A DNA stretch of 43,900 nucleotides from CAVQTK01 sp963716455 (GCA_963716455.1 CAVQTK010000019.1:1-43900); one strand, 5' to 3'; shown: positions 8,398 through 17,266, counted from the first letter of the stretch. The notes: generated by a model not told the origin, from the letters alone. Made by a program: numbers and translations.

Positions 8398-11395
8398 GGA
8401 CCACAAACAAAGTAAACAATGTACCGAAAGTTAATCCGCCCACCACAACATATCCCATCTGTTGCCGAGCTGCAGCACCGGCTCCGCTTGCTAAAGCTAA
8501 GGGTATGGCGCCCAATACCATAGCTCCGGTGGTCATTAATATAGGCCGTAGACGAATACTGGCAGCTTCAATGACCGCTTCATACAGACTCCTTCCTTGT
8601 TTTTGCAGTTGATTAGAAAACTCAACGATTAAAATCCCATGTTTTGAAATTAAGCCTATTAGTGCTATTAAACCAATTTCAGTATAGATATTTAATGAAC
8701 CATTCATGAAAAATAAAGTGGCTAAAGCTCCAGCTAATGAAACAGGTACCGATAGCAATACTATAAATGGATCACGGAAACTTTCGAACTGAGCTGAAAG
8801 TACTAAATAAATAAACATTAAAGAAAAACAAAAAATTAAAAAGATTGAGCTGCTTTCAGTTAAAAACTGCCTAGTCTGGCCTGAAAAATCATAACTCATA
8901 TTTTCTGGTAGAAATTGTTCTGTCAAATTTTTTAAGTAATTAACTGCTTCTGCCATGCTGTAATCGGGTCGCAAAATTACATTTATAGTAGCTGCTCGTT
9001 GTTGTTGAAAATGATCTAAATTGGTTGGAGAGACAGTGGAGTTAATTTTCACTATACTTGAAAGCGGTACGAGTTTACCACTAGATGTTTGAAGATTTAT
9101 TAAATTTAATTTCGCTGGATCATCACTGGATTCTGCTAAAAGCTGAGGGATAACATCGTAAGTTAATCCCTCCTTAACATAAGAAGTAACGCGCGGAGCG
9201 CCAATAGAAACATTAAGAGCAGTGGCAATATCACTCATGGATATGCCTAAGTCATTAGCTTTATTTCGATCTATTTCAACATTAAGTTCAGGTTTATCTA
9301 GCTTTAAAGTGCTTTCTAGATGAATTATGCGCGGATTTTTTTGGCTTGCTTCAACTAACTGGTTTACCACATTACTTAACTCAGAATAAGGTCCAGTCGA
9401 TTTAATGACAAGTTGCATAGGATAAAAACTGTCTGCACCTGGTAGACTTGAAGGATTGATCAGCATAGTAGTAATGCCGGGAATTTGATTTACCTGTGGA
9501 TTTAGCAAGTTTATGACATCATTCACACCTTTATGGCGATTGTCCCAATTTTGCAAAGCTAAAAAGCTCAACGCTGAATTTTCACCATTAGGAATACCAT
9601 TAATTATCACATAGCGATCTAGTTCAGGAGTTTTACTAAAGAGCTGTGAAAGTCGTTGGGTGTATTTTTCGGTATAAGTAATGTTAGATGCGGTTGGTCC
9701 AGAGATTATACCGACTATATAGCCTTGATCTTCCTGAGGGGCTAAAGTACTTTGCAGATAAAGTGGGAAAAAAAAGATTCCACCACATAATAATAGAGCG
9801 CCGAAATTGATAAAAACGATACTGCGTCTGGCTAATAAATAACGCAGCAAGCGCTGATATTTTTCAGTAATTTGTTGTAGGATTTCATTGGCTCGCAAAG
9901 CCCATCGACTTTCCTTTTGATGTGGAACTATAATTTGACTACACATCATTGGTGAAAGTGTAAGTGCAATAAATCCTGAAATAATAATCGTACCAGCGAG
10001 AGTAAAGGCGAATTCACGAAATAACGCTCCGGTTAAACCTTGACTCATGCCTATGGGGGCGAAGACAGCTGCTAAAGTTAAGGTCATAGCAATAACTGCA
10101 AACCTAATTTCTCGTGCTCCAATTAAAGCAGCTTGCACCGGAGATTTCCCTTGCTCGAGATAACGATGAATATTTTCTAAAACGACTATGGCATCATCTA
10201 CTACCATTCCAATTGCTAAGACAAAGGCTAGAAAAGTAAGAGCATTTAAAGTGTAACCCATTGCTAACATGAACGAGCAAACGCCTATAAGAGATAATGG
10301 AATAGTCACTACTGGAATAATTACAGCGCGCAACGAACCAATGAAAAGAAAAATTACCAGAATGACAAATAGGCATGCTTCAATAATTGTGCTGGTAACT
10401 TCTCGCAGCGAGTGATGAATATAAAGAGAGGAATCGTGCATTATCTCCATTTTTATTCCGGTCGGCAAATTATTAGATATTTGCTGCAATTTTTTTCGCA
10501 CTGCTTGAGTCACTTCAATAGGATTTGCGTTGGATTTTGCTAGAATCCCCACACCAATACCTGGCTGATTGTTAAAATATAGTGAAGCTGTATAAGCAGA
10601 CGCACCCAATTCCGCATGCCCTATGTCCTGTAACCGTATCACTTGGTTTTGACTTTGTTGAATGATTAAATGGTTAAATTGTTCGGGAGAATTTAAAGTG
10701 GTATTGGCATTTACTGCAACTACCTGCATCTGACGATCTATTTTACCTGCGGGCGCTTGCACATTATTAGCTTGTAAAGCTTGCTTAACTTCGGATGCAG
10801 TAATACCATGAGCTGCCATTAATTTAGGATCCAGCCAGATGCGGATAGCATAAGTACGTGTACCATAAATCATGGCTTCACTTACCCCGGTGATGTTACT
10901 TAAATCTGGGAGGACCACACGAGTTAAATAATCCGTAATTTCTTCTTGAGTACGATGCGAATCTGTAAAACTGAGAATTAAAATGGGAGACGTGTTTGGG
11001 TCATTTTTTTCAATAACGGGATCTTCAACTCCCTCAGGTAGTTTTTTTATTATAGATGACAGTTTACTCTGTACATCTACCATTGCTTGATTGATATCTG
11101 TATTTAATTTTAAATTAATGACTACCGAACTACTACCTGCTGTGCTAGTTGAGGTAATGTAATCTACATTATCAATTCCTGAAACAGCATCCTCAATAGG
11201 CTGACTTATAAAACTTTCTACTAAATTAGCATTCGCTCCCGGATAGCTGGTTTGTATAGAAATTGCTGACACATCGGTTTTGGGATACTGTCGAATAGGT
11301 AATTGATGAATAGCTGCTAAACCAGCAACTAGTAAAATTAAACTTAATACGGTAGCAAATACCGGACGGCGAATAAAGATATCGGTAAATTGCAT
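8327..11395 (-). CDS. RND multidrug efflux permease (HAE1 family)
   Basis: 1022-residue proton-driven inner-membrane pump. The N-terminus MQFTDIFIRRPVFATVLSLI is the classic RND start. Two repeats of one helix, a large periplasmic loop and five to six helices are visible. GMVVDDAIVVLENIHRYLE contains the proton-relay Asp pair of TM4, and GLISKHGILIVEFSNQLQ the matching TM10/11 region. It most resembles the MdtB/MuxB/MexF-like group rather than heavy-metal pumps. The adaptor gene ends 2 bp upstream (11398), so the pair is an operon. No TolC-like outer-membrane gene lies in the window. Intact, full length. Confidence 0.93.
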   Translation of the reverse strand: MQFTDIFIRRPVFATVLSLILLVAGLAAIHQLPIRQYPKTDVSAISIQTSYPGANANLVESFISQPIEDAVSGIDNVDYITSTSTAGSSSVVINLKLNTDINQAMVDVQSKLSSIIKKLPEGVEDPVIEKNDPNTSPILILSFTDSHRTQEEITDYLTRVVLPDLSNITGVSEAMIYGTRTYAIRIWLDPKLMAAHGITASEVKQALQANNVQAPAGKIDRQMQVVAVNANTTLNSPEQFNHLIIQQSQNQVIRLQDIGHAELGASAYTASLYFNNQPGIGVGILAKSNANPIEVTQAVRKKLQQISNNLPTGIKMEIMHDSSLYIHHSLREVTSTIIEACLFVILVIFLFIGSLRAVIIPVVTIPLSLIGVCSFMLAMGYTLNALTFLAFVLAIGMVVDDAIVVLENIHRYLEQGKSPVQAALIGAREIRFAVIAMTLTLAAVFAPIGMSQGLTGALFREFAFTLAGTIIISGFIALTLSPMMCSQIIVPHQKESRWALRANEILQQITEKYQRLLRYLLARRSIVFINFGALLLCGGIFFFPLYLQSTLAPQEDQGYIVGIISGPTASNITYTEKYTQRLSQLFSKTPELDRYVIINGIPNGENSALSFLALQNWDNRHKGVNDVINLLNPQVNQIPGITTMLINPSSLPGADSFYPMQLVIKSTGPYSELSNVVNQLVEASQKNPRIIHLESTLKLDKPELNVEIDRNKANDLGISMSDIATALNVSIGAPRVTSYVKEGLTYDVIPQLLAESSDDPAKLNLINLQTSSGKLVPLSSIVKINSTVSPTNLDHFQQQRAATINVILRPDYSMAEAVNYLKNLTEQFLPENMSYDFSGQTRQFLTESSSIFLIFCFSLMFIYLVLSAQFESFRDPFIVLLSVPVSLAGALATLFFMNGSLNIYTEIGLIALIGLISKHGILIVEFSNQLQKQGRSLYEAVIEAASIRLRPILMTTGAMVLGAIPLALASGAGAAARQQMGYVVVGGLTFGTLFTLFVVPTFYTLLGRKFDLSPESDAVEKV

Positions 11396-11397
11396 AA

Positions 11398-12465
11398 TTA
11401 GACCTGTTGTTCAGCTATAGTTTTTAGTGGACTACCTGGATGAATTTTATTAGTTCCCGCACTTACGATCTCATCTCCAACTTTTAATCCTGAGGTAATT
11501 ACGATGGATTGACCCATTTGCTCACCTAAGGAAATAAGTGCTTTTTTAGCATGATGTTGTTCCACTATAAAAACATAATTGCCCTGTGTTGAATAAACTA
11601 TAGCTGTTTGCGGAATAGTCAATACGGACTTAGGCTTACCCGTCAACACATTTACTTCTACAAAATTTCCTGGTAACAACAAATGTTCGTGATTAAGCAT
11701 GAGGGCCCTCACAGCTAAGTTACGTGTAGTTGCGTCTATGGCTGTTTCTATAACCAGAATTTCTCCATAGAAAACTTTGTCAGGATATGAGGTTGATCTT
11801 AATTCAACTGTTTGACCCTTTTGCAATTGATTAAGATATACTTCGGGTACGCTAAAATCGACATACAGAGTGTCAATATTCATGAGATTTATTATGTTTT
11901 TTGCCTTTTCAACGTATTCTCCGATATTAACATTGGAAATTCCTAAACGGCCATCAAAGGGAGCCTTAATAATGGTTTGAGCAAGTTCAGCTTGAGTCTT
12001 TTTTACTGCTGCTTGGTTTGCTTGTTTATCCGCTTCTGCTTGATCTAAATCTGCTCGGGTGACAATATGTTTTTTAAAAAGGGTATCTATGCGTTTAAAT
12101 TTAAGTTGACTTAAAGTTAATTGCACCTTTGCGGCAGCTAAATTTGCTTTTTGAATATCATTTTCCAATTCCAACAAAATTTGTCCAACACGAACATCTT
12201 GTCCCGATTGGAAGTGAAGGTGTTCCACCCGGCCTTCCGCTTCAGATTTCATCATAATTCCTTGGTGAGCGGTTAGAGTTCCGGTAGCTTTAATTAAAGG
12301 TTGCCAATTTTTAGCTGACACGAGTACAGTACTCACAACAGGATCACTAGGCATAGGTGGATTAAAATGTGTCAGGCGATATATTACCGTACCTATTGAT
12401 AAGGCGACGACAAGTATTGCCCCGACTATGACTTTTACAAGTTTCTTGCTAAATAACATATTCAT
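11398..12465 (-). CDS. RND efflux periplasmic adaptor (membrane fusion protein)
   Basis: 355 residues. N-terminal anchor (VKVIVGAILVVALSIGTVIY), then the barrel-sandwich/lipoyl half-motifs (EGRVEHLHFQSGQDVRVGQILLELEN and APFDGRLGISNVNIGEYV), a short alpha-hairpin (about residues 110-165; NLAAAKVQLTLSQ to KKTQAELAQ), a beta-barrel with TLYVDFSVPEVYLNQLQKGQ, and a membrane-proximal C-terminal domain. This is the standard HlyD/AcrA-like order. It couples the downstream RND permease to an outer-membrane channel encoded elsewhere. It is first in the two-gene operon; the promoter should lie in 12466-12533. Confidence 0.92.
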   Translation of the reverse strand: MNMLFSKKLVKVIVGAILVVALSIGTVIYRLTHFNPPMPSDPVVSTVLVSAKNWQPLIKATGTLTAHQGIMMKSEAEGRVEHLHFQSGQDVRVGQILLELENDIQKANLAAAKVQLTLSQLKFKRIDTLFKKHIVTRADLDQAEADKQANQAAVKKTQAELAQTIIKAPFDGRLGISNVNIGEYVEKAKNIINLMNIDTLYVDFSVPEVYLNQLQKGQTVELRSTSYPDKVFYGEILVIETAIDATTRNLAVRALMLNHEHLLLPGNFVEVNVLTGKPKSVLTIPQTAIVYSTQGNYVFIVEQHHAKKALISLGEQMGQSIVITSGLKVGDEIVSAGTNKIHPGSPLKTIAEQQV

Positions 12466-12533
12466 AACTCTGATTGAAATCTTAAAACAGTGCTATTTTA
12501 ACACATTCTATAAATGTGTGAAGGATATGTTTC

Positions 12534-12573
12534 AAATTTATTCGCCGCAGGCAAGCCCGCGGCGAATAAATTT
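12534..12573. repeat. Hairpin repeat, copy 2; likely bidirectional terminator
   Basis: AAATTTATTCGCCGC and GCGGCGAATAAATTT form a perfect 15 bp stem around a 10-base loop. The loop and inner stem share the CCGCGGGCTTGCC core of the repeat family. It sits just past the stop of the small membrane protein (minus strand) and before the efflux operon, so it could end the former transcript. Confidence 0.7.
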
Positions 12574-12601
12574 TAAATGATAGGTAGTATTCAAAAGGGC
12601 A

Positions 12602-13042
12602 TTATCTTAAAGAATTTAATTGCAATAGATTTTTTTCATTAATTCTACTTGGTGAAAATACCCCCTCTTCTTCGTCATATTCTTTTTCAGGATTTTTTGG
12701 ACAATTACCTAAAAAGCGATGACTTTCAGTTTCTTGTAGGCGATGATGTTTCTTTTTATGTTTAGCTCTAGTTTTTAAAAATTCATTTTCTGCTAATAAA
12801 GCTTTTATAATATTTTCTCTATTACTTCCACATAAATCTAAGCATTTTTCTAAGGCGCTTATACCAATTTTAGTTAAACCATATAAAGCTAATCCAGTTG
12901 CTAAGCCTAAACCGATGCCTATCCCGGCGCCTTCAAGATGATCATGCTTTGGAGATATTAATCCTTGTGACCCTAAGTAGGCTCCTACCCCAGTTAATAC
13001 TATGGTGGTAATAAAATTAATTTTTTGATAAGTATGCTTCAT
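12602..13042 (-). CDS. Small membrane protein with glycine-rich transmembrane hairpin, unknown function
   Basis: 146 residues, not recognised. Residues 9-28 form a hydrophobic segment (ITTIVLTGVGAYLGSQG) and residues 39-62 a glycine-rich one (GAGIGIGLGLATGLALYGL), so it is probably a two-helix membrane hairpin. The following part is soluble: a short Cys-containing helix (LEKCLDLCGS), a basic stretch (RAKHKKKHHR) and an acidic patch (EKEYDEEEG). A GAG-rich segment upstream of the ATG (GAGGAGTTTTC) gives a good ribosome site. Flanked by repeats on both sides and by no obvious functional partner. It may be lineage-specific. Confidence 0.6.
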   Translation of the reverse strand: MKHTYQKINFITTIVLTGVGAYLGSQGLISPKHDHLEGAGIGIGLGLATGLALYGLTKIGISALEKCLDLCGSNRENIIKALLAENEFLKTRAKHKKKHHRLQETESHRFLGNCPKNPEKEYDEEEGVFSPSRINEKNLLQLNSLR

Positions 13043-13190
13043 GAAAACTCCTCAAATGTTTGATTTAAAAAATCCTGTTAATCTAAAGTTCTTCTTATCA
13101 ATTAAAATAAAAAATAGAACTTTTTCCGTCAGAATTTCGTATGTAAGAGTTTCAGATTTCGGATGTCGTTAGTGTAAAGCTAATGATCTA

Positions 13191-13309
13191 CTGATGCAAA
13201 TTGCTGTGTTGCTTCGGTGCTCAAATCCTCGCATTACTTGCGTGTATGCTCCGGTTTGCGCTCCGATGCGCCTTGCACTTTGCTACCAGCAGCGGGTTTC
13301 AAAAGAAGT
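13191..13309. mobile_element. TA-flanked MITE-like element, left-truncated copy
   Basis: From CTGATGCAAATTGCTG through GCTTCGGTGCTCAAATCCTC to GGTTTCAAAAGAAGTC this is nearly identical to 14407-14533. The right terminal repeat is present and followed by TA; the left terminal repeat is not recognisable. Confidence 0.75.
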
Positions 13310-13437
13310 CTAATATTAGTTTATATTAAATAGTAAAAAGATATATACAGGGTTTTAGCTGAAGGTTTCGAAAAGAATCTATTCTAGGCTGCAGCATGGC
13401 TATTAAAATTTTCTAAATGAATTTAAATTTATTCGCC

Positions 13438-13449
13438 GCGGCTTGCCGC
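13438..13449. repeat. Hairpin repeat, copy 3, at the pilQ 3' end
   Basis: GCGGC-TT-GCCGC inside AAATTTATTCGCCGCGGC, the same core as the copies at 517, 12534 and 40809. It lies 8 bp beyond the pilQ stop on the minus strand and may serve as its terminator, although the minus-strand sequence after it is AT-rich rather than a clean T run. Confidence 0.6.
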
Positions 13450-13457
13450 AGGGATTT

Positions 13458-14339
13458 TTATTCAGGCAAAATTCGTGGTGTAATAAAAATTAATAATTGT
13501 TTACGATTATCAATTTGTTCGTGATTACGAAATAATAAGCCTATTAAAGGAATTTTATTGAGTCCTGGTATTTGTTGGTGTTGTTCAGATTGATCAGATT
13601 CAAATATACCGCCCAACACTAAGGTACTGCGATCCTTAACTAATACTTGAGTGCGGAGTTGTCGAGTGTTAATTGCGGGAACTCCATTTACTGTTAAGGT
13701 GCTAACTTGATCTTGATTTATGGTTAAGTGTAAAAGAATATTTTGGTTAATTTGAATTTCAGGTGTTACTTGAAGTCGTAAAACTGCCTTTTTAAATGCT
13801 ATGCTTGTGCCGCCGTTTGATGTCGTTTGTTGATAAGGCACCTCCTCTCCTGCTTCAATGATTGCGGGTTGACCATTTAAGGTTACTAGTTGAGGGTCAG
13901 AAATTAACTGTGCATGACCTGTGTCTTCTAGCGCTTTAAGTGTAGCATTTAGTAAAATGCCTTGATTTAATTTAGCTATTGGAAAACTAAACTCACCTGT
14001 TCCTTCTTCCACTGATGGCAAATTCATGGTGAACCCCCCTTTTGTTCGTAAATTTGAGGAAAAGGTGTTAAACACGAGTCCCAATGAACGAGTATAGCTG
14101 TGATCAATATTTACAATGTGGGCTTTGATTAAGACTTGTTTGTTAACAAGTGATGAGGGTTGAGCAATAGTGAGTGGATGAATTTTTTCTTCAGTCGAAA
14201 ACAGTTCAGGTGAATGAGATATAATAGGCAATATAGGGAAGCTAATTGTTGTTTCTGCAGGTAATCCGGCTAAGGAGGTAATAGGGTTAACTAGACTGAT
14301 CAAAGGAATACAAATAAAAAATAATAAAGTCCTGCGCAC
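13458..14339 (-). CDS. pilQ: Minimal PilQ-like secretin
   Basis: Outer-membrane channel for type IV pili. GTG at 14339 is chosen: AGAGG lies 7 bases upstream and the residues from there form a signal peptide (RRTLLFFICIPLISLV, then NPITSLAG). That leaves 293 residues, about the size of the secretin core alone, against roughly 700 for usual PilQ; the AMIN and N0 domains are missing. Core motifs are present: VLIKAHIVNIDHSYTRSLG, LISDPQLVTLNGQPAIIEAG, GEEVPYQ, VTPEI, and IPGLNKIPLIGLLFRNH. The same frame is open upstream to 14606 through an inserted repeat element (14392-14533), so a longer 382-residue fusion is possible but unlikely as the start. Function as a pilus or competence pore with such a short periplasmic part is uncertain. 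Confidence 0.78.
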   Translation of the reverse strand: MRRTLLFFICIPLISLVNPITSLAGLPAETTISFPILPIISHSPELFSTEEKIHPLTIAQPSSLVNKQVLIKAHIVNIDHSYTRSLGLVFNTFSSNLRTKGGFTMNLPSVEEGTGEFSFPIAKLNQGILLNATLKALEDTGHAQLISDPQLVTLNGQPAIIEAGEEVPYQQTTSNGGTSIAFKKAVLRLQVTPEIQINQNILLHLTINQDQVSTLTVNGVPAINTRQLRTQVLVKDRSTLVLGGIFESDQSEQHQQIPGLNKIPLIGLLFRNHEQIDNRKQLLIFITPRILPE

Positions 14340-14391
14340 TGACGCCTCTTCGCGTAGAATAGATCGGCGATAGTGGCGGATATCCACATTA

Positions 14392-14533
14392 GACTTCTTT
14401 CGAAACTTTACTGCTGATGCAAATTGCTGAGTTGCTTCGGTGCTCAAATCCTCACATACTGGCGTGTATTCTCCGGTTTTGCGCTCCGATGCGCCTTGCA
14501 CTTTGCTACCAGCAGCGAGTTTCGAAAGAAGTC
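14392..14533. mobile_element. Complete TA-flanked MITE/RPE-like element between pilO and pilQ
   Basis: 142 bp with perfect 16 bp terminal inverted repeats (GACTTCTTTCGAAACT / AGTTTCGAAAGAAGTC), bounded on both sides by TA (14390-14391 and 14534-14535), the target duplication expected of IS630/Tc1-mariner-type transposition. It has no transposase. On the minus strand it is open throughout in the frame of pilQ, ending RKKSN before the secretin. pilP, normally here, is missing. Confidence 0.82.
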
Positions 14534-14592
14534 TATTGGGCCGAGTTATGGGTTTACATTCCTCAGTTGCAGGATAGGGATAAAAATAACAT

Positions 14593-15177
14593 TTAGGTGG
14601 GATCATAGTAAAGCTCTATGGTTACTTGCAAAAATATACCCGACGGCATGCGACGTAGTTGCAATTGGGTGGGATTGATAAGCCAAGATTGATGCATGAT
14701 AAGCTGTAAAAAATTAATTACAGATTTTTCGGTTCCAAGCATTTCTAAGAAAATGGTTTGTCGTTCCAGATCCATAATTGTGAGATGATTCTGTGGGGAT
14801 AGGTTAAGAAGTATTAAGTTTTGATTTTTAATAAGTAAAGTTAATTTTTCTAAAAGTTTGGGTAAGTTACTTTTGTAGTTCAAAATTTCTAAGTAAATAT
14901 GATAGTTTTTTTGTAAAATATTCAGTTGCATTTGTAGTTGATGAAATTGCTCTTTCTGACGAGAAAGTTGTTGCCATTTTTGTTCAAGAATAACCTGTGT
15001 TGCTTTTAAATTTTTTAATTGTAAATAAGCAGGATGCAAAAAATAAAAACTGAAGATCATGGATAATGAAAAAATGCTGCTAAATAAAAAGAATTTAGTT
15101 AAAAGAGACCATTTTTCTGAAAAAAAATCTTTTTCCAAAAGAAGAACTTTTTTTATGTATGTAAGTGCAAATTCCAT
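14593..15177 (-). CDS. pilO: Type IV pilus inner-membrane protein PilO
   Basis: 194 residues. A single membrane segment near residues 28-50 (FFLFSSIFSLSMIFSFYFL) is followed by a coiled-coil (LKNLKATQVILEQKWQQLSRQKEQF) and a ferredoxin-like C-terminal domain, the PilO plan. With PilM and PilN it forms the alignment complex linking the pilus motor to the secretin. Its start overlaps the pilN end by 25 bp, showing translational coupling. Identification rests on layout and position, since PilO is poorly conserved. Confidence 0.82.
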   Translation of the reverse strand: MEFALTYIKKVLLLEKDFFSEKWSLLTKFFLFSSIFSLSMIFSFYFLHPAYLQLKNLKATQVILEQKWQQLSRQKEQFHQLQMQLNILQKNYHIYLEILNYKSNLPKLLEKLTLLIKNQNLILLNLSPQNHLTIMDLERQTIFLEMLGTEKSVINFLQLIMHQSWLINPTQLQLRRMPSGIFLQVTIELYYDPT

Positions 15178-15692
15178 GGGATTTGTATAATAAATTTTGT
15201 TTCAAGGTTGTCTGCGGTTTGTTCAAACTTAATTAATTTGATTTGCGAAAATAATTTTTTTTGTTGTAGTTGTCTAAACCATGCAGAGATTTTTTCAACA
15301 TGTTCAGTGTACCCTTGTAATTTGAGTTGCTGATTTGACCAATCTAAATTGTTGAGATGAACCTCCTCTGGAAGAGTTTGTTGAAGAAAAATTAAACTTT
15401 CCCATAGCAGGGACTGTTGTAATAACACATCATGTAATAATTTCAACTGGTTTATTCTTGTGTCAAATTTTAATTTAATTTGCGCTTTGTTGGGTAAGGG
15501 TGGGAAAGTTCTAATGATATGATCTATATGTTGATTATTATATTTTTGAGTATTTTGTAAGTGATATAGATACAGATGACTTACAAGAGTTAAAATGCCA
15601 ACAAGGCATACTCCGGCCAATAATAAGAAAAGAAAATTTCGATTATATTGCCGAATCTTTTGTTCTCGCCAGGGTAGTAAATTAATAGCCAT
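15153..15692 (-). CDS. pilN: Type IV pilus assembly protein PilN
   Basis: 179 residues. The start MAINLLPWREQKIRQYNRNF carries the INLLPWR motif of PilN that binds PilM. A membrane helix follows (FLFLLLAGVCLVGILTLVS), then a periplasmic coiled-coil and a small domain containing LNNLDWSNQQLKLQGYTEH, typical of the family's C-terminal fold. The 11 bp overlap with pilM and 25 bp overlap with pilO mark a single operon. Confidence 0.9.
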   Translation of the reverse strand: MAINLLPWREQKIRQYNRNFLFLLLAGVCLVGILTLVSHLYLYHLQNTQKYNNQHIDHIIRTFPPLPNKAQIKLKFDTRINQLKLLHDVLLQQSLLWESLIFLQQTLPEEVHLNNLDWSNQQLKLQGYTEHVEKISAWFRQLQQKKLFSQIKLIKFEQTADNLETKFIIQIPWNLHLHT

Positions 15693-16536
15693 GCATCCAA
15701 GTTCCCAAAGCTAAACAACAAAAAGATAAGGGAAAAGAATGAGGTGCGAGATAAGTGTTTTTCCACAAATTTTCATTTATAGAAGCTTTATTAATGTGAA
15801 TATTTAAGAAGTTTTCAAAATTCAATTTCCCTATTTCATCGATTAGAATAGTATTATTTAAATTATCACGTGGATATGAGCTGAAGAAAAATTGTAATGT
15901 TTGCTCCAGATTTTGCGTTACCGATTCCAAAGTGCCCAAGTGTCGCGTACATTTAACGTAGCGTAATTGCTGATTGCGGATCACTAGAAAAAATAATTCC
16001 AGTTTTTTTAGCCATATTAAACCTTGAGATTCGAGAGATTGGTATCCAGTTAACAAAGGAACTAAGCGTGTCAAAGCTAAGATATCCACGTCAACTGCAC
16101 GTACACGAAAACCTGCTTGTTTACATAATGATTGCCATAGATTTATAAAATGGGTAGAACAAGCAATAACTCGTAATGTTATTGTAGAGTCTGAAGATGG
16201 TTCAGGAATGGGTTCAAAATCGATATACCATGAAAGAGCATTTTGTCCAAATAATAAAGGTATTTGTTGTTTTAAGTGTTGATAAATTTCATATGGCTCT
16301 AAATCGTTGCCAACTTGGATTTCTTTCATAATAACCTGAGTGTAAGGAATGCCAATAATAAGATCCGAAATCTTATGAGCAATGTGCTGACGAGCAATAA
16401 GTAAAGCTTGAATTTCCTGGCCAGGAAACCATGGCACCGACAAAACTTTTAATAGTCGCCAACGTTTATTAGGCCGAGCTACTACTGCAAAATTTAAATT
16501 ATTCTCAGTAATTTCTAAACCAATTTGTGCTTTCAT
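15682..16536 (-). CDS. pilM: Type IV pilus assembly ATPase-like protein PilM
   Basis: 284 residues, actin-like cytoplasmic protein that binds the PilN N-terminus. Begins MKAQIGLEITENNLNFAVV (phosphate-1-like strand pair), has LIIGIPYTQVIMKEIQVG, a VRAVDVDILALTRLVP segment matching the family's VDV-x-A motif, and a C-terminal strand with LIDEIG. It is shorter than the usual ~350 residues and rather divergent. It is the first gene of the pilMNO-Q operon; a terminator of the upstream gene lies 60 bp before it, so its promoter is probably within 16537-16598. Confidence 0.82.
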   Translation of the reverse strand: MKAQIGLEITENNLNFAVVARPNKRWRLLKVLSVPWFPGQEIQALLIARQHIAHKISDLIIGIPYTQVIMKEIQVGNDLEPYEIYQHLKQQIPLLFGQNALSWYIDFEPIPEPSSDSTITLRVIACSTHFINLWQSLCKQAGFRVRAVDVDILALTRLVPLLTGYQSLESQGLIWLKKLELFFLVIRNQQLRYVKCTRHLGTLESVTQNLEQTLQFFFSSYPRDNLNNTILIDEIGKLNFENFLNIHINKASINENLWKNTYLAPHSFPLSFCCLALGTWMHGY

Positions 16537-16598
16537 AACAATTAGTGTAATGGCTTTTTTATCGTAAACAATACGGGGTTTTTTATATAAATAAGAAT

Positions 16599-16620
16599 GG
16601 GCTATGATTTCTCATAGCCC
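16599..16620 (-). terminator. Hairpin terminator after the orphan gene
   Basis: GGGCTATGA-TTTC-TCATAGCCC, a perfect 9 bp stem with a 4-base loop, 11 bases past the stop codon at 16631. On the minus strand it is followed by ATTCTTATTTATAT. It separates the orphan gene from the pil operon. Confidence 0.72.
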
Positions 16621-16630
16621 ACAGGAATTT

Positions 16631-17266
16631 TTACATTTGTAGTTTTGATGCAGATATGGGTGGTTCCTGTTTCCTCTCTTTTTCTTCTTTGATTATGGGT
16701 GAAGGTTTTTCTATTTCTTTTAGGGGCATAACAAAAATTGTTTGTTTAGATTGAGCAAATAAAAAGCTGTCACTTTTGTTTCTAACCAGGTGGGAATGCA
16801 TAATGCTTAAATTTGGTGGCATCTGCATCGGCCTTACAGCCTCCATTGCTTGATTAACTTCTTTGATAAGAGATGTTATAGAAGGGATTTGAATCAATAA
16901 TTTTTTATATTTTTCTTTTAAAAAATCTAGCATTTCCATCACTGAGCTTACTATTGCGAGACTGGAGTTGCCATGTTGATTTAGAGCTAATTCTCGCAAA
17001 CGATGTATGAGTAGATGCTGTAACTTAAATTCTCTTTCATGTATAGTTGTTTTTTGTTGGACGTTTGAAAGTCTATCTACCCAATGCCATAAAGTTCCCT
17101 GCTCCGAGCCAGTTTTTTTCCCAATTAATTTGTGCTCAATTCCTTTAATCTCATTGGAAGTAATAATCTCACATAATGAATCTATTATCGCATAGCGTAC
17201 ATGATAAGTCTTGGTTATCAATGCAACGTACATCGGTATATTCTTGTAGTTTTTTAAGATGTACAA
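16631..17266 (-). CDS. Orphan protein, C-terminal fragment with Glu-rich tail; probably one gene with the next entry
   Basis: Up to 211 residues, not recognised. Mostly alpha-helical, soluble; ends KEIEKPSPIIKEEKERKQE followed by PPISASKLQM. A Glu-rich C-terminal tail like this is a feature of many Dot/Icm secretion substrates (E-block), but it is weak evidence alone. The apparent start (TTG at 17266) has no good ribosome site and lies inside the preceding reading frame with an overlap of about 98 bp, so this is most likely the continuation of 17169-17942 after a frameshift within 17170-17265. Merged, the protein would have about 437 residues. Confidence 0.55.
   Translation of the reverse strand: MYILKNYKNIPMYVALITKTYHVRYAIIDSLCEIITSNEIKGIEHKLIGKKTGSEQGTLWHWVDRLSNVQQKTTIHEREFKLQHLLIHRLRELALNQHGNSSLAIVSSVMEMLDFLKEKYKKLLIQIPSITSLIKEVNQAMEAVRPMQMPPNLSIMHSHLVRNKSDSFLFAQSKQTIFVMPLKEIEKPSPIIKEEKERKQEPPISASKLQM

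Larger units (their letters stand above)
13043..13457. other. Gene-free region with repeat remnants
   Basis: No coding region is supported. It contains a left-truncated copy of the TA-flanked element (13191-13309), a degenerate solo terminal repeat (GGTTTCGAAAAGAATCTA near 13364-13381) and a hairpin repeat (13438-13449) right at the pilQ stop. The 5' part would hold the promoter of the small membrane-protein gene. Confidence 0.6.

Noticed and set aside
14340..14606. N-terminal 89 codons of the longer pilQ frame as a true protein part
   Set aside because: Most of it is the inserted repeat, and a better start (GTG 14339 with AGAGG and signal peptide) lies downstream. Kept only as a finding about in-frame openness.
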